DNA from: an uncultured Sulfitobacter sp.
Lineage (GTDB): Bacteria > Pseudomonadota > Alphaproteobacteria > Rhodobacterales > Rhodobacteraceae
Assembly: GCF_947502895.1 (NCBI RefSeq)
Contig: NZ_CANNBM010000001.1
Location: forward strand, 186,001 to 250,000
Reading direction: 5' to 3'
Length of the DNA stretch: 64,000 nucleotides
Shown here: positions 47,928 through 57,243 of the stretch, piece by piece
Position numbering within the stretch: the stretch's first letter is position 1
Layout of the letters: every line of letters starts with the position of its first letter
Made by a program: the position numbers and the translations under genes
Notes under the pieces: model-generated
What the model saw: the letters and a program-made list of their open reading frames with translations, nothing else
Databases searched by the model: none
Told to the model about the DNA's origin: nothing

Positions 47928-48499
47928 TTCGTGTCTTTCAGAAGATGGGAGAGTGTATTCAGGGCCGCCGCTGCCGCGTCATCGCCCGACCCCGCATCGG
48001 ACAAGGCCGCACGCAAATACAGCCCGTCAATCAGGGCCGCCAATATGTCTGCGTGGGCCTGCGGCGTGGCACTCAACGGGCGCAAGGCATGCGTCAGGTT
48101 TGAGCGTAAGCGCGACTGGTACAATGCCAGAAGACGCTTTGTTTCGGGCTGGTTGTAGGCCGCAGCATAGAGCGTCATCCATGCAGCAACCGTATCAGGC
48201 GCGAAGCAGGTTTGATCGAAACTGGCTGTGATAATCGCCTCTACACGCGCGCGCGGCGAAGGGGCTGCACGCAGGTGCGCACGCACCACACCCCCATATT
48301 CAGTCAGGATATGGCGCATCGCCGCAATAAAAATCTGGTTCTTGCCACCAAAGTAGTGATGCGCCAACGCCGTAGACATACCAGCAGTCTTCGCAATCTG
48401 GCCCACGGTTACGTCTAGCGATTGCGCACGCCCGATCTCGTGGATCGTGGCTTGCACAAGGGACGCACGCCGCAAGGGCTCCATCCCTAATTTGGGCAT
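47924..48499 (-). CDS. betI: TetR-family repressor BetI
   Basis: A 191-residue TetR-type repressor whose start MPKLGMEPLRRASLVQATIHEIG is nearly the same pattern as enterobacterial BetI. The helix-turn-helix (VGQIAKTAGMSTALAHHYFGGKNQIFIAAMRHIL) follows. It blocks the bet genes until choline is present. The start at ATG 48499 is chosen by that homology; a GTG in the same frame at 48520 is possible. It heads the operon and is followed by betC with overlap. Confidence 0.92.
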   Translation of the reverse strand: MPKLGMEPLRRASLVQATIHEIGRAQSLDVTVGQIAKTAGMSTALAHHYFGGKNQIFIAAMRHILTEYGGVVRAHLRAAPSPRARVEAIITASFDQTCFAPDTVAAWMTLYAAAYNQPETKRLLALYQSRLRSNLTHALRPLSATPQAHADILAALIDGLYLRAALSDAGSGDDAAAAALNTLSHLLKDTK

Positions 48500-48545
48500 G
48501 AGAATCTGATCGGTTTGCACATGGCACGTAGGGTGGCGGTTTTAG

Positions 48546-48563
48546 ATTGATCCGTCAATCAAT
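48546..48563. promoter_or_regulatory. Probable BetI operator
   Basis: Palindrome ATTGAT-N6-ATCAAT, 47 nt upstream of the betI start, in an A/T-rich promoter stretch between betI and the preceding gene. BetI operators are described as imperfect ATTGA/TCAAT-type palindromes; identity is inferred from position and symmetry. Confidence 0.6.
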
Positions 48564-48579
48564 AATAAAACCTGCCGTT

Positions 48580-49482
48580 TCAGCCCTTGGTCGCAGGTGC
48601 ATCGGGCGTCACGCTGCGCTTTAACATCGCCTCACGCCATGTGATGAACGTGACCGATCCAAGGATGACGATGCCTCCGAGAACCACCCAGATATCAACA
48701 GGTTCCGCAAACCAGATAACCCCCAACAGCGTCGCCCATATCAGCTGGAGGAATGTGACGGGCTGCGTCACCGTCACGGGTGCTGCGGCAAAAGCCAGCG
48801 TCATCGTGTAGTGCCCCGACGTGGCAAACACCGCAACGCCCGCGAGAAACATCAGCTCGCGCGGGGTGGGCGTGATCCAGTCGGCGGCGGCAAAGGGCGC
48901 GAGGCCAATGGTCACAAAAATCGACAGCATCGCCACAACGATACCGGGCTTCACCTCGTCGGCCATGACTTTGGCCACCAGATAACTGCCCGCAAATACA
49001 ACTGCTGCCAGCAGCATGGCCAGATGGCCCTCGCTCACTTCACGGAAACCGGGGCGTAGGATGATCGCGGCGCCAACAAGTCCCAGCACGACAGCGACAA
49101 TCCGGCGCGCCGCCAGCCGCTCTCCCAGAAAGAACGCAGCGCCAATGGTGACATAGATCGGCGCCAGATAGCCCATTGCCGTGACCTCAGCGATGGGGAT
49201 GCGCACCATGGCATAGAACCACAAGATGACGCCACCTGCGTGGCAAAACCCGCGCAACGAAAACAACCCCCACTGCCGAGGTGTCAAATGCGCGGCAAAA
49301 ATCGCCTTGAGAGAGGGTAGCAAAAATACCAAGCCCATCGCATAGCGGATAAACGCCGCCTCCCCTGGCGGGAGGCGCGGCCCCATCGTTTTCACAAGGG
49401 CGGTAACCATAATAAAACAAAAGCCCGTTACGAGCATCCAAAAGATGCCGACCAGCGGGCGGGAAGGGCTTTGCGTTGTCAT
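48580..49482 (-). CDS. EamA-family (DMT) permease
   Basis: A 300-residue protein with ten hydrophobic helices arranged as two EamA repeats (FIRYAMGLVFLLPSLKAIF, ITAMGYLAPIYVTIGAAFFLGERLAARRIVAVVLGLVGAAIILRPG). Members export amino acids and other small metabolites; no substrate is evident. It lies upstream of the bet operator in the same direction and is probably a separate transcription unit. Confidence 0.82.
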   Translation of the reverse strand: MTTQSPSRPLVGIFWMLVTGFCFIMVTALVKTMGPRLPPGEAAFIRYAMGLVFLLPSLKAIFAAHLTPRQWGLFSLRGFCHAGGVILWFYAMVRIPIAEVTAMGYLAPIYVTIGAAFFLGERLAARRIVAVVLGLVGAAIILRPGFREVSEGHLAMLLAAVVFAGSYLVAKVMADEVKPGIVVAMLSIFVTIGLAPFAAADWITPTPRELMFLAGVAVFATSGHYTMTLAFAAAPVTVTQPVTFLQLIWATLLGVIWFAEPVDIWVVLGGIVILGSVTFITWREAMLKRSVTPDAPATKG

Positions 49483-49521
49483 AATTTACCTTGGCTACAT
49501 TCAAACAGGGGGCGCAAGGGG

Positions 49522-50118
49522 TTACACGAACAAGAGTTTTGCCGCGATTGCCCACATCGTCACGGCAATCAGTGCATCTAGCACCCGCCAACTCAGAGGT
49601 TGTGCAAACACGGGCTGTACCAAGCGCGCGCCGTAGCCCAGCACAAAAAAGAATGTGATACTGGCCAGCACGGCGCCCGCGCCAAATGCCAGCCTGTCAT
49701 CATATTGGGCCGAGATCGAACCGATGAGTACAAGCGTATCAAGGTACACATGCGGGTTCAGAAACGTCAGCGCCAGCAGCGTCAGCAGTGTTTTGCGCAG
49801 CGATGATGCCCCCGTGCCTTCAGCCATCAGCATACTGCCACCGCGCCAAGCACTGAGCGCGTTTTGCCAACCATAAACGATCAGAAAAGCTGAACCGCCG
49901 TACCGCATTGCCGTCTCGAACCACGGCACAGCTTTGGCCAAAGCACCAAAACCCGCGACCCCCGCCGCAATCAACACCGCGTCAGAGATACCGCAGGTCA
50001 GGCACACCCAGAAAACATGCTCGCGCCGCAAACCCTGCCGCAGGACAAAAGCATTTTGCGCCCCAATGGCGAGTATCAATGACAGGCTCAGAATAAATCC
50101 CGGTATAAATGACGACAT
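49522..50118 (-). CDS. LysE/ArgO-type amino acid exporter
   Basis: A 198-residue six-helix protein starting MSSFIPGFILSLSLILAIGAQNAFVLRQGLRREHV, the clear LysE/ArgO start (GAQNAFVLRQG). Family members export lysine or arginine. The usual divergent LysR-type regulator (LysG/ArgP) is not present next to it. The ATG at 50118 is preferred over 50136 because of the family N-terminus. Confidence 0.87.
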   Translation of the reverse strand: MSSFIPGFILSLSLILAIGAQNAFVLRQGLRREHVFWVCLTCGISDAVLIAAGVAGFGALAKAVPWFETAMRYGGSAFLIVYGWQNALSAWRGGSMLMAEGTGASSLRKTLLTLLALTFLNPHVYLDTLVLIGSISAQYDDRLAFGAGAVLASITFFFVLGYGARLVQPVFAQPLSWRVLDALIAVTMWAIAAKLLFV

Positions 50119-50416
50119 TCCGCTCCTGCCCCGCACTCAACATATTTTGGGCCTGCTATGGCCACTTGGTTACGTGATGTCGAGGACATGCGCCCATTTT
50201 CACACCTTAATCACAGCAACGCGTTTTGCCCGTTACCAGTGTCTTTGCTATATTCTGGGTCTCATAGAGCGGTTGATAAGTTAACTTTTATCAATCACTT
50301 GCAATCACGAGCCCGTGAAATGGCATTATTTCGCCAGATCACAGTAATCTGAACCGCCCGCCCTAGCGTATACTACCCAGAGTACCTATCTGCCTCATAT
50401 GATGAAGGAACAGCAG
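50119..50416. promoter_or_regulatory. Divergent intergenic region with a palindrome
   Basis: No gene is seen. TTGATAA (50273-50279) and TTATCAA (50288-50294) form a 7-bp inverted repeat around GTTAACTT. It lies about 120 nt before the 82-aa gene and 155 nt before the exporter start. It could be an operator; it does not match the FNR consensus spacing. Confidence 0.4.
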
Positions 50417-50665
50417 ATGAACCAAAATACCAAGAAGCTGGAAATCAGCACAGCCGAGCTGGAAATTATCGCACGCGCGCTTGAAACCCAGACCAAGATC
50501 CTGACCATGCAGGCCAGCGCAGGAGGTCACGGTGCCCTCGCGCGGCTCAACGAGGTCAAGCGCCTGCTTGCCACAGTGTCCAGCCAGCGTGAAGCACCCC
50601 GCCCGAAGCGCGCCGCCAATACGGGATTTTGGGGTATGCTGCGCGCGATGGGGCAAGCGATTTAA
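50417..50665 (+). CDS. Small helical protein, 82 aa, unknown function
   Basis: A soluble, mostly helical 82-residue protein (TKKLEISTAELEIIARALETQTKILTMQA, ARLNEVKRLLATVSSQ) with a basic C-terminal tail ending TGFWGMLRAMGQAI. That end could bind membrane or nucleic acid. The third of three in-frame ATGs (50399, 50402, 50417) is preferred because AAGGA lies 7 nt upstream. A strong terminator follows, so it is its own transcript. Confidence 0.65.
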   Translation: MNQNTKKLEISTAELEIIARALETQTKILTMQASAGGHGALARLNEVKRLLATVSSQREAPRPKRAANTGFWGMLRAMGQAI

Positions 50666-50691
50666 GCAGTCGACCGCCCGCTATGTTACGC

Positions 50692-50716
50692 AAACCGTCC
50701 TTCGGGGCGGTTTTTT
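50692..50716 (+). terminator. Rho-independent terminator
   Basis: AAACCGTCC, tetraloop TTCG, GGGCGGTTTTTT: a short GC-rich stem with a UUCG loop and a T-run, 27 nt after the stop of the 82-aa gene. Confidence 0.85.
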
Positions 50717-50796
50717 ATTGGCCAAACCGGAAAACAAAAAAGCCGCCACCGCAGAACCTGCGATGACGGCCGGAATCAGCCAAACACTATCAGTGA

Positions 50797-51540
50797 TTAT
50801 TCCAACGCTTCCATGACTTCGTCGGACGCCTCGAAGTTGGCAGTGACGCGCTGCACATCATCATCATCTTCCAGCGCATCAATCAGCTTCATCAGCTTTT
50901 GCATGCCTTCAAGGTCCATCTCTGTGGTGGTGGTCGGACGCCAAACCAGCTTGGTGCTATCGCTCTCGCCCAGTTCTGCCTCCAACGCCGTCGAGACCTC
51001 GTTCAGGTCGGTATCTGCGCAATAGATCACATGGCCGTCTTCGGTGCTTTCCACATCCTCGGCGCCCGCCTCAATCGCTGCCATCATGACCGTGTCGGCA
51101 TCGCCAACCGTTGGCGGGTACGTCACCTCGCCTTTCCGGTCGAACATAAAGCCTACGCTGCCCGTCTCGCCCAGATTGCCACCGTATTTGGTGAAGGTTG
51201 AGCGGACGGTTGAGGCCGTGCGGTTGCGGTTGTCAGTCATCGTCTCGACGATCACAGCCACACCATTGGTCCCATAGCCTTCATAGCGGATTTCTTCGTA
51301 ATCCTCTGCATCGCCCCCTGTCGCCTTTTTGATCGCGCGGTCAATGTTATCCTTGGGCATCGAGGCCTGCTTGGCCTCTTTTACCGCCAGACGCAGGCGC
51401 GGGTTTTTGTCTGGGTCAGGGTCGCCCATCTTTGCGGCGACTGTGATTTCTTTCGAAAACTTCGAGAACATTTTGGAACGCAGCTTGTCCTGACGTCCCT
51501 TGCGGTGCTGAATATTTGCCCATTTGGAATGGCCTGCCAT
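50797..51540 (-). CDS. yebC: YebC/PmpR (TACO1-like) protein
   Basis: A 247-residue protein starting [32 protein letters not shown], the classic YebC start, followed by [29 protein letters not shown] and the acidic C-terminal domain with [28 protein letters not shown]. YebC proteins help ribosomes through difficult (for example proline-rich) stretches and were earlier described as transcription regulators. It is divergent from the SLC13 gene. Confidence 0.95.
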   Translation of the reverse strand: MAGHSKWANIQHRKGRQDKLRSKMFSKFSKEITVAAKMGDPDPDKNPRLRLAVKEAKQASMPKDNIDRAIKKATGGDAEDYEEIRYEGYGTNGVAVIVETMTDNRNRTASTVRSTFTKYGGNLGETGSVGFMFDRKGEVTYPPTVGDADTVMMAAIEAGAEDVESTEDGHVIYCADTDLNEVSTALEAELGESDSTKLVWRPTTTTEMDLEGMQKLMKLIDALEDDDDVQRVTANFEASDEVMEALE

Positions 51541-51785
51541 GGATCTTCTCCGTCTAAGGAATACTGTGTCAGCCGCGCTTATAAGGCAGGCGCGCCACGA
51601 TGGGCAAGGCTCACATCAGGCCGAATGCATCAGGGCTTCGCGTCCCGCTCCGCGCGCGCAACGCCCCGATCGCGGCAAACAGCGACTTGTGTAAAGCACC
51701 ACGCTACTCAAATCGCGCAGTCCAATCGGACGCGGCCCCCACACCAATCCCTAATATCCCCTTGTCCTATGCACCGACCTGCAAC

Positions 51786-53570
51786 ATGGTGCAGGACATG
51801 AACCAAGATCAAATCATCCTCTTCTGCCTCTTTGGCGGTGTCTTCGGCCTCTTGCTCTGGGGGCGGTTCCGCTATGATATCGTTGCGTTTTCCGCGCTTA
51901 TGGCAGGGGTTGTGCTCGGTGTGGTCGACAGCAAAGACGCCTTTAGTGGTTTTGGCCATCCCGCAACATTGGTCGTGGCACTGGTGCTGGTAGTCTCGGC
52001 AGGTTTGGTCCGCTCGGGCGCGGTGCTACTGATCACCCGAACGCTTGTCGATTCCTCTCGCTCGCTTGGTGCGCACATAACATTGATGGGGGCCGTCGGC
52101 GGCGTCCTGTCTGCGTTTATGAACAATGTCGCTGCTCTTGCCCTACTGATGCCCGTCGATATCCAGACCGCACGCAAGGCAGGGCGCGCACCTGGCCTCT
52201 CGTTGATGCCACTCTCATTTGCCACGATCCTCGGCGGCATGGTCACGCTCATTGGCACACCGCCCAACATCATCATCGCCGCGATCCGCGAGGAGTCCCT
52301 CGGCGCGCCCTTCAAGATGTTTGACTTCGCCCCTGTCGGCGGGATCGCGGCAATCGCTGGTCTGGCGTTTGTAGCGCTTGTCGGCTGGCGACTGATCCCC
52401 GCCCGCGATGACGGCGGCATCAGCGCCGAAGACCTCGCCGCCTATATTGCCGAATTGGTCGTGCCCGAAGGCAACAAACACATCGGCAAGCGCCTGTCCG
52501 AGCTGGAAGAGACCGCCGAAAAGTCGGACGTCACCATCATCGGACTGATGCGCGACGGCAAACGCCGCTATGGCCGCGCCCAAAACGCCGAACTGCGCGC
52601 AGGCGACGCCCTCGTGCTGGAGGCCACGCCCGACGCGCTGGATGAATTCCGCTCGACCCTTGATCTGGCCATCGCTGACAGTGCCCGTGAGGAACGCTTG
52701 CGCGCAGACGGCGAAGGCGTCGAGATCATCGAAGTCGTTGTCACTGCCGAAAGCCGCCTTGCAGGGCGTAGCGCGCAGGCCGTAGGGCTGGCATGGCGTC
52801 AACGTACTGTGTTGCTGGGAATTTCGCGGCGTGGCCGCAAAATCACAGCGCAACTGCGCAAAACAACGCTGGAGACAGGCGATATCCTGCTGCTGCTGGT
52901 CCCGCGCGACACGGGCAATGATGTGGTAGAGTGGTTGGGTGTGCTGCCACTGGCCGACCGCGGTCTGGCCGTTACCGAAAACAGCAAGGTCTGGCTCGCC
53001 ATCGGTCTGTTCGCAGGGGCTGTCGTTGCTGCTTCATTTGGTTTGATTTATCTGCCTGTGGCCCTCGGCATCGTGGTCGTGGCCTATGTTCTGACCAAGA
53101 TCGTACCTCTGTCCGAATTGTACACTCATATCGAGTGGCCCGTGGTCGTGCTGCTCGGTTCCATGATCCCGTTGGGGGCTGCATTGGAAAAATCGGGCGG
53201 CACCGAACTTATCGCAGGCTCGCTTGTCACCCTCACAAATGGTATGCCAGCTTGGGCGGTCCTCACGGTGCTTATGGTGGTCACCATGACCTTGTCAGAC
53301 GTACTCAATAACACCGCCACAACAATCGTTGCGGCCCCCGTTGGCATCCAGATGGCCCAGAGCCTCGGGGTCAACCCCGATCCTTTCCTAATGGCGGTTG
53401 CCATTGCTGCATCCTCGGCTTTCCTCACCCCCATCGGGCACAAGAACAACACGCTCATCCTCGGCCCCGGCGGCTACAGCTTTGGCGACTACTGGCGCAT
53501 CGGCCTCCCACTCGAAATCATTGTGGTCGCCGTCTCCATCCCCGCCATCCTTGTGTTCTGGCCCCTCTAG
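51786..53570 (+). CDS. SLC13-family permease with two TrkA-C (RCK_C) domains
   Basis: A 594-residue transporter: about five helices (CLFGGVFGLLLWGRFRYDIVAFSALMAGVVLGVVDSKDAFSGFGHPA), an SLC13 hairpin region with MNNVAALALLMPV and IGTPPNIIIAA, two soluble TrkA-C domains at about residues 210-390, then a second membrane half with LNNTATTIVAAPVGI and SSAFLTPIGHKNNTLILGPGGY. The family carries dicarboxylates, sulfate or similar anions with sodium. In-frame ATGs at 51786 and 51798 are both possible starts. It points toward another SLC13 gene. Confidence 0.85.
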   Translation: MVQDMNQDQIILFCLFGGVFGLLLWGRFRYDIVAFSALMAGVVLGVVDSKDAFSGFGHPATLVVALVLVVSAGLVRSGAVLLITRTLVDSSRSLGAHITLMGAVGGVLSAFMNNVAALALLMPVDIQTARKAGRAPGLSLMPLSFATILGGMVTLIGTPPNIIIAAIREESLGAPFKMFDFAPVGGIAAIAGLAFVALVGWRLIPARDDGGISAEDLAAYIAELVVPEGNKHIGKRLSELEETAEKSDVTIIGLMRDGKRRYGRAQNAELRAGDALVLEATPDALDEFRSTLDLAIADSAREERLRADGEGVEIIEVVVTAESRLAGRSAQAVGLAWRQRTVLLGISRRGRKITAQLRKTTLETGDILLLLVPRDTGNDVVEWLGVLPLADRGLAVTENSKVWLAIGLFAGAVVAASFGLIYLPVALGIVVVAYVLTKIVPLSELYTHIEWPVVVLLGSMIPLGAALEKSGGTELIAGSLVTLTNGMPAWAVLTVLMVVTMTLSDVLNNTATTIVAAPVGIQMAQSLGVNPDPFLMAVAIAASSAFLTPIGHKNNTLILGPGGYSFGDYWRIGLPLEIIVVAVSIPAILVFWPL

Positions 53571-53596
53571 AAAGCGGCAAGGTTGCCCCTATTTTT

Positions 53597-53637
53597 CTTG
53601 GCCATAAATCCTCCGGAGGTCCGGAGGCAGAGCCTCC
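53597..53637. repeat. Dispersed palindromic intergenic repeat, copy B
   Basis: CTTGGCCATAAATCCTC followed by the palindrome CCTCCGGAGG (53610-53619) and by GGAGGC-AGA-GCCTCC (53623-53637). It lies in the gap between two convergent SLC13 genes. It shares the first 17 bases, with one difference, with copy A at 17013. Confidence 0.6.
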
Positions 53638-53668
53638 GAAAATTCCCGACCTCGCAACAAGACTACGC

Positions 53669-55435
53669 TTAGAAAAAGAACGGGATCGTCGCACTGGCGA
53701 TCAGCGACATCGACAGGTTCAGCGGTATCCCTACGCGCATGAAGTCGGTGAACTTATACCCCCCCGGCCCGTATACCAACGTATTGGTCTGATACCCGAT
53801 GGGCGTGGCAAAGGCGCAGGATGCCGCAATCATCACCGCAACCACCAGCGCGCGCGCATCCATACCCAGCGCCGCTGCCAGCGAAATCGCAATCGGGGTC
53901 ATGATCACTGCTACCGCGTTATTGGATACAATCTCGGTAAAAATGGTGGTCAGCAGGAACACACAGAAAATCACACCCACAGGCGGCAGCGTCCCCAGAG
54001 TGGGCGAGATCGCATCGACGATCAGCTGCACAGCGCCCGTATGCTGCAACGCAGCCCCCACGCAAAGCATCGAAAAAATCAGCGCCAGCAAACGACCGTC
54101 AATGTAGGAAAACGCCTCATCCGCGTCGATGCAGCCTGTCACCAGCACCACAGCAACCGCTATCACTGCCAGCATCAGGATCGGTGCCACGTTCAGTGCG
54201 GCAAGCACCACAATTGCCGCCAGCGCCCCAATGGCAATCGGCGCGCGCCCGCGTCTGTACGCGCGCTGCGACGGCGTGCTGACATCCACCATATCCATAT
54301 CCGCCGACAGCCGCTGAATGTCTTCAGGCGCACCTTCCAGCAGCAAGGTGTCGCCAACCCGCACAACCAAATCGTCCAACTGCCGCCCGATGTTCTGGTT
54401 CCGGCGGTGTACCGCCAGCGGATAGACGCCATAGCGCCGCCGCAGGCGCAGCGCCCCAAGGCTGCGGCCAATCATTTTGCACCCCGGTGTAATCAACACC
54501 TCGACTGTGTTCGTCTCCACCGCCGAAACCTGATCCACGCGCTTTAACTCTGGCGTGGCCTGAAGGCTCAGCAATTCGGCCATCTGCGTGCGCAACACCA
54601 CACGGTCGCCGGTTTGCAGCACCACATCCGCCATATTCCGCCGCAATGACGCATCCCCGCGCACAACGTCAATCAGGCGTACCCCTTCGCGCTTGAACAG
54701 CTTTACGTCCAGCACCTCACGCCCGATCAGGTTGCTTTCGGGCGGGATCACTGCCTCCGAGAAAAATTTCATCTTCGAGCGGTCGCTCAGCATGCCCGCC
54801 ATACTGTCACGCGCGGGCAGCAGCCGCCGACCGATGGTCGCCATATAGAGCAACCCCCACGCACAAACGACCAAGCCGACGGGCAAGATTTCAAAAATGC
54901 CAAACGGCTCCAACCCCTGCGCACGCGCCACCCCGTCTACCAACAGGTTCGTCGAGGTGCCGATCAATGTCAGTGACCCGCCCATGATCGCCGCATAACT
55001 TAGAGGGATCAGCAGCTTGGAAGCCTTTGTTCCCAGCGTCTTGCTCAACTGGACCACCACAGGGATCATCACCACAACAACAGGCGTGTTGTTCATAATT
55101 GCCGATGCCCCCATCACCGACAAGATCACCCCGACCACCGCCAGCTTGGGGTTGGTGCGCGCGTAACGCTCCGCCATTTGGGTCAGCACTTCTAATGCGC
55201 CCGTACGCACCAGCGCCCCCATGACAATAAACATAGCCGCAATCGTCCAAGGCGCCGAGTTGGACAGCACCAGCCGCGCATCCTCATAGGGCAACAGCCC
55301 CATCGCCAGCAGGGAAGCGGCCCCTGCAAGGGCCACAACCTCGGTCGGGAATGTCTCCCGCAAAAACAGGATGAACATCACCGCCACGACGGTGAGCGCA
55401 AGAATAGCCTGAGAAAATTGTGTGAGTTCAAACAT
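53669..55435 (-). CDS. Second SLC13-family permease with TrkA-C domains
   Basis: A 588-residue paralog-like protein with the same layout: IMNNTPVVVVMIPVVVQLSKTLGTKASKLLIPLSYAAIMGGSLTLIGTSTNLLVDG in the first half, two TrkA-C domains in the middle (FFSEAVIPPESNLIGREVLDVKLF, VEVLITPGCKMIGRSLGALRLR), and SNNAVAVIMTPIAISLA and FATPIGYQTNTLVYGPGGYKFTDFM in the second half. Some close relatives carry sulfate or are linked to sulfur metabolism; the substrate is not shown here. It converges on the first SLC13 gene. Confidence 0.85.
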   Translation of the reverse strand: MFELTQFSQAILALTVVAVMFILFLRETFPTEVVALAGAASLLAMGLLPYEDARLVLSNSAPWTIAAMFIVMGALVRTGALEVLTQMAERYARTNPKLAVVGVILSVMGASAIMNNTPVVVVMIPVVVQLSKTLGTKASKLLIPLSYAAIMGGSLTLIGTSTNLLVDGVARAQGLEPFGIFEILPVGLVVCAWGLLYMATIGRRLLPARDSMAGMLSDRSKMKFFSEAVIPPESNLIGREVLDVKLFKREGVRLIDVVRGDASLRRNMADVVLQTGDRVVLRTQMAELLSLQATPELKRVDQVSAVETNTVEVLITPGCKMIGRSLGALRLRRRYGVYPLAVHRRNQNIGRQLDDLVVRVGDTLLLEGAPEDIQRLSADMDMVDVSTPSQRAYRRGRAPIAIGALAAIVVLAALNVAPILMLAVIAVAVVLVTGCIDADEAFSYIDGRLLALIFSMLCVGAALQHTGAVQLIVDAISPTLGTLPPVGVIFCVFLLTTIFTEIVSNNAVAVIMTPIAISLAAALGMDARALVVAVMIAASCAFATPIGYQTNTLVYGPGGYKFTDFMRVGIPLNLSMSLIASATIPFFF

Positions 55436-55461
55436 ATCGTGGGGCCAGCCTCAGTGATCGG

Positions 55462-56415
55462 TTAAGTGTCGCGCATCGCAACGGTCTCGGCAAGAGCGGC
55501 GTTGGGTCGTGGCTGAACCAGATACATGCCCACAAACATCGCCGCCAGCGCCAGCCAGATCACATGGCTGAACGCCTCGCCCAGCACCAGCCATGCCCAG
55601 AACAAGCCAAACCCCGTGACCATATAGCTGACCTGCACCGCAAACACTGCGCCAGCACGGCCCACCAGCCAGACATAGCTCGCATAGACAAACACATGAA
55701 TGACCGACCCGGCGATCAAGGCCGACTGCGCCACGGGCAACGGCCATTGCGGCACGATGGCATGGCCGCTGACCAGCATCAGAGGCAGCACAATAACCAG
55801 CCCAATAAGAGAAGCGCCCAACATCAACTGGAACGGGTCCAACCCCGCAACACCCCAACGCGCCACGTAATTGCCCTCAAATGCATAAAACAGTGCGACC
55901 ACCAGATAGGCGGCAGCCCAGCCCATCGGCACAGCCGCCCCAAGATCAACAGCAGGTACAATTATTATCAGTACCCCCACCAGTCCGAAACACAGCCCCA
56001 AAAGCCTGCGCCATGCAAACCTGTCATTGCCCAGCGCCAAAGCGATCACAAAGGCGAACATCGGAATGATGCTGAGCAGCAGCGACATGATACCAGCGGG
56101 CAGATGCACCGCAGCTTGATACGAGATGCTGTTGGGCAATACCGCGCCGATCAAGGCAATCACCAGATACGCCCGCAGGGCTGCCGCGTGATAGGGAAGT
56201 CCCGTGCGCCGCCATGCGCAGACACAAGCCATCAGGACTGCCCCCAATACCTGCTGCCACATCAGCAACCCGAAATAGCCGTACCCCGTGCTGACCGCAA
56301 TCTTGGTTAGCGGTTGGGTCGCCCCCCACCCCGCGCCCATCAGCACAAGAAAGCCGCTGAACAGCAGGACCTCGCGACGGCTCAGCGTGCTGGTGTCCAC
56401 CACCTTAGCCCGCAT
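55462..56415 (-). CDS. EamA-family (DMT) permease
   Basis: A 317-residue protein with ten hydrophobic helices and two EamA repeats (VLMGAGWGATQPLTKIAVSTGYGYFGLLMWQQV, RLLGLCFGLVGVLIIIVP). It has no known substrate. It lies 26 nt upstream of the SLC13 gene on the same strand, probably cotranscribed, and 15 nt after the YmdB-type gene stop. Confidence 0.82.
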   Translation of the reverse strand: MRAKVVDTSTLSRREVLLFSGFLVLMGAGWGATQPLTKIAVSTGYGYFGLLMWQQVLGAVLMACVCAWRRTGLPYHAAALRAYLVIALIGAVLPNSISYQAAVHLPAGIMSLLLSIIPMFAFVIALALGNDRFAWRRLLGLCFGLVGVLIIIVPAVDLGAAVPMGWAAAYLVVALFYAFEGNYVARWGVAGLDPFQLMLGASLIGLVIVLPLMLVSGHAIVPQWPLPVAQSALIAGSVIHVFVYASYVWLVGRAGAVFAVQVSYMVTGFGLFWAWLVLGEAFSHVIWLALAAMFVGMYLVQPRPNAALAETVAMRDT

Positions 56416-56430
56416 GGCAAACCCCCGTTG

Positions 56431-57243
56431 TCACGGACCGCTCTGCTGAAGCTGCCCACCCTGACGCACAGGCACGACCCGCGTGGCGCGCCCCGTCTTG
56501 TCATCGGTCTCGATATAAACACCCGATAGTGTGGCCTCGCCCCCCGCAGGGGTGAACCGCTCTTTCGGCATACCGGTGATAAAGCGGCGCAAAGGCTCGC
56601 CCTTTTCCATGCCGATTACCGAATGATAATCACCGCACATGCCAGCGTCTGTCAGATACGCGGTACCCGAAGGCAGGATCATCGCATCGGATGTGGGGAC
56701 ATGGGTATGCGTGCCCACCACAAGTGACGCGCGCCCGTCACACCAATGCCCCATCGCCATCTTCTCTGATGTCGCCTCGCAATGCATGTCCACGATGATC
56801 GCATTGGCCAACCCGCCAAGCGGATGGGTTTTGAACACCGCATCAAGCGCCGAAAACGGATCGTCAAACGGACGCTTCATAAACACCTGACCCAGCGCCT
56901 GAGTGACCAACACCTGCTTGCCCGTGCGCGTCTTGAACAGCCGCGCGCCCTTGCCCGGTGCGTTTTTAGAGAAATTCAGCGGGCGGATAATGCGCGGCTC
57001 CTGCTCGATAAAGGCCAACATGTCCTTTTGATCAAACGCATGATCACCCAAGGTCAGGCAATCGGCCCCCGCCTCCAGCAGATCCTTCGCATGCGCGGCC
57101 GACAGCCCCATTCCAGAGGTCGCGTTTTCACCGTTCACCACGATGAAATCGAGTTTCCATTCAGTCCGCAAGCGCGAGAGATTTTCAGCAATGGCGCGGC
57201 GCCCGGCGCGGCCCATCACATCACCAAGAAAGAGTATTTTCAT
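56431..57243 (-). CDS. YmdB-type metallophosphoesterase (TIGR00282 family)
   Basis: A 270-residue cyclic-nucleotide phosphodiesterase-like metalloprotein: ILFLGDVMGRAGRRA (first metal site), IVVNGENATSGMGL, TLGDHAFDQKDML and a DMHCEATSEKMAMG / VGTHTHVPTSD end. In Firmicutes YmdB hydrolyses 2',3'- or 3',5'-cyclic nucleotides and affects biofilm genes; the alphaproteobacterial role is not defined. The start ATG 57243 starts the conserved strand; the in-frame extension to 57303 looks spurious. Confidence 0.88.
   Translation of the reverse strand: MKILFLGDVMGRAGRRAIAENLSRLRTEWKLDFIVVNGENATSGMGLSAAHAKDLLEAGADCLTLGDHAFDQKDMLAFIEQEPRIIRPLNFSKNAPGKGARLFKTRTGKQVLVTQALGQVFMKRPFDDPFSALDAVFKTHPLGGLANAIIVDMHCEATSEKMAMGHWCDGRASLVVGTHTHVPTSDAMILPSGTAYLTDAGMCGDYHSVIGMEKGEPLRRFITGMPKERFTPAGGEATLSGVYIETDDKTGRATRVVPVRQGGQLQQSGP

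Noticed and set aside
50273..50294. FNR or CtrA site at the TTGATAA/TTATCAA palindrome
   Set aside because: The half-site spacing does not fit FNR, and there is only one TTAA, so it is not a CtrA full site.
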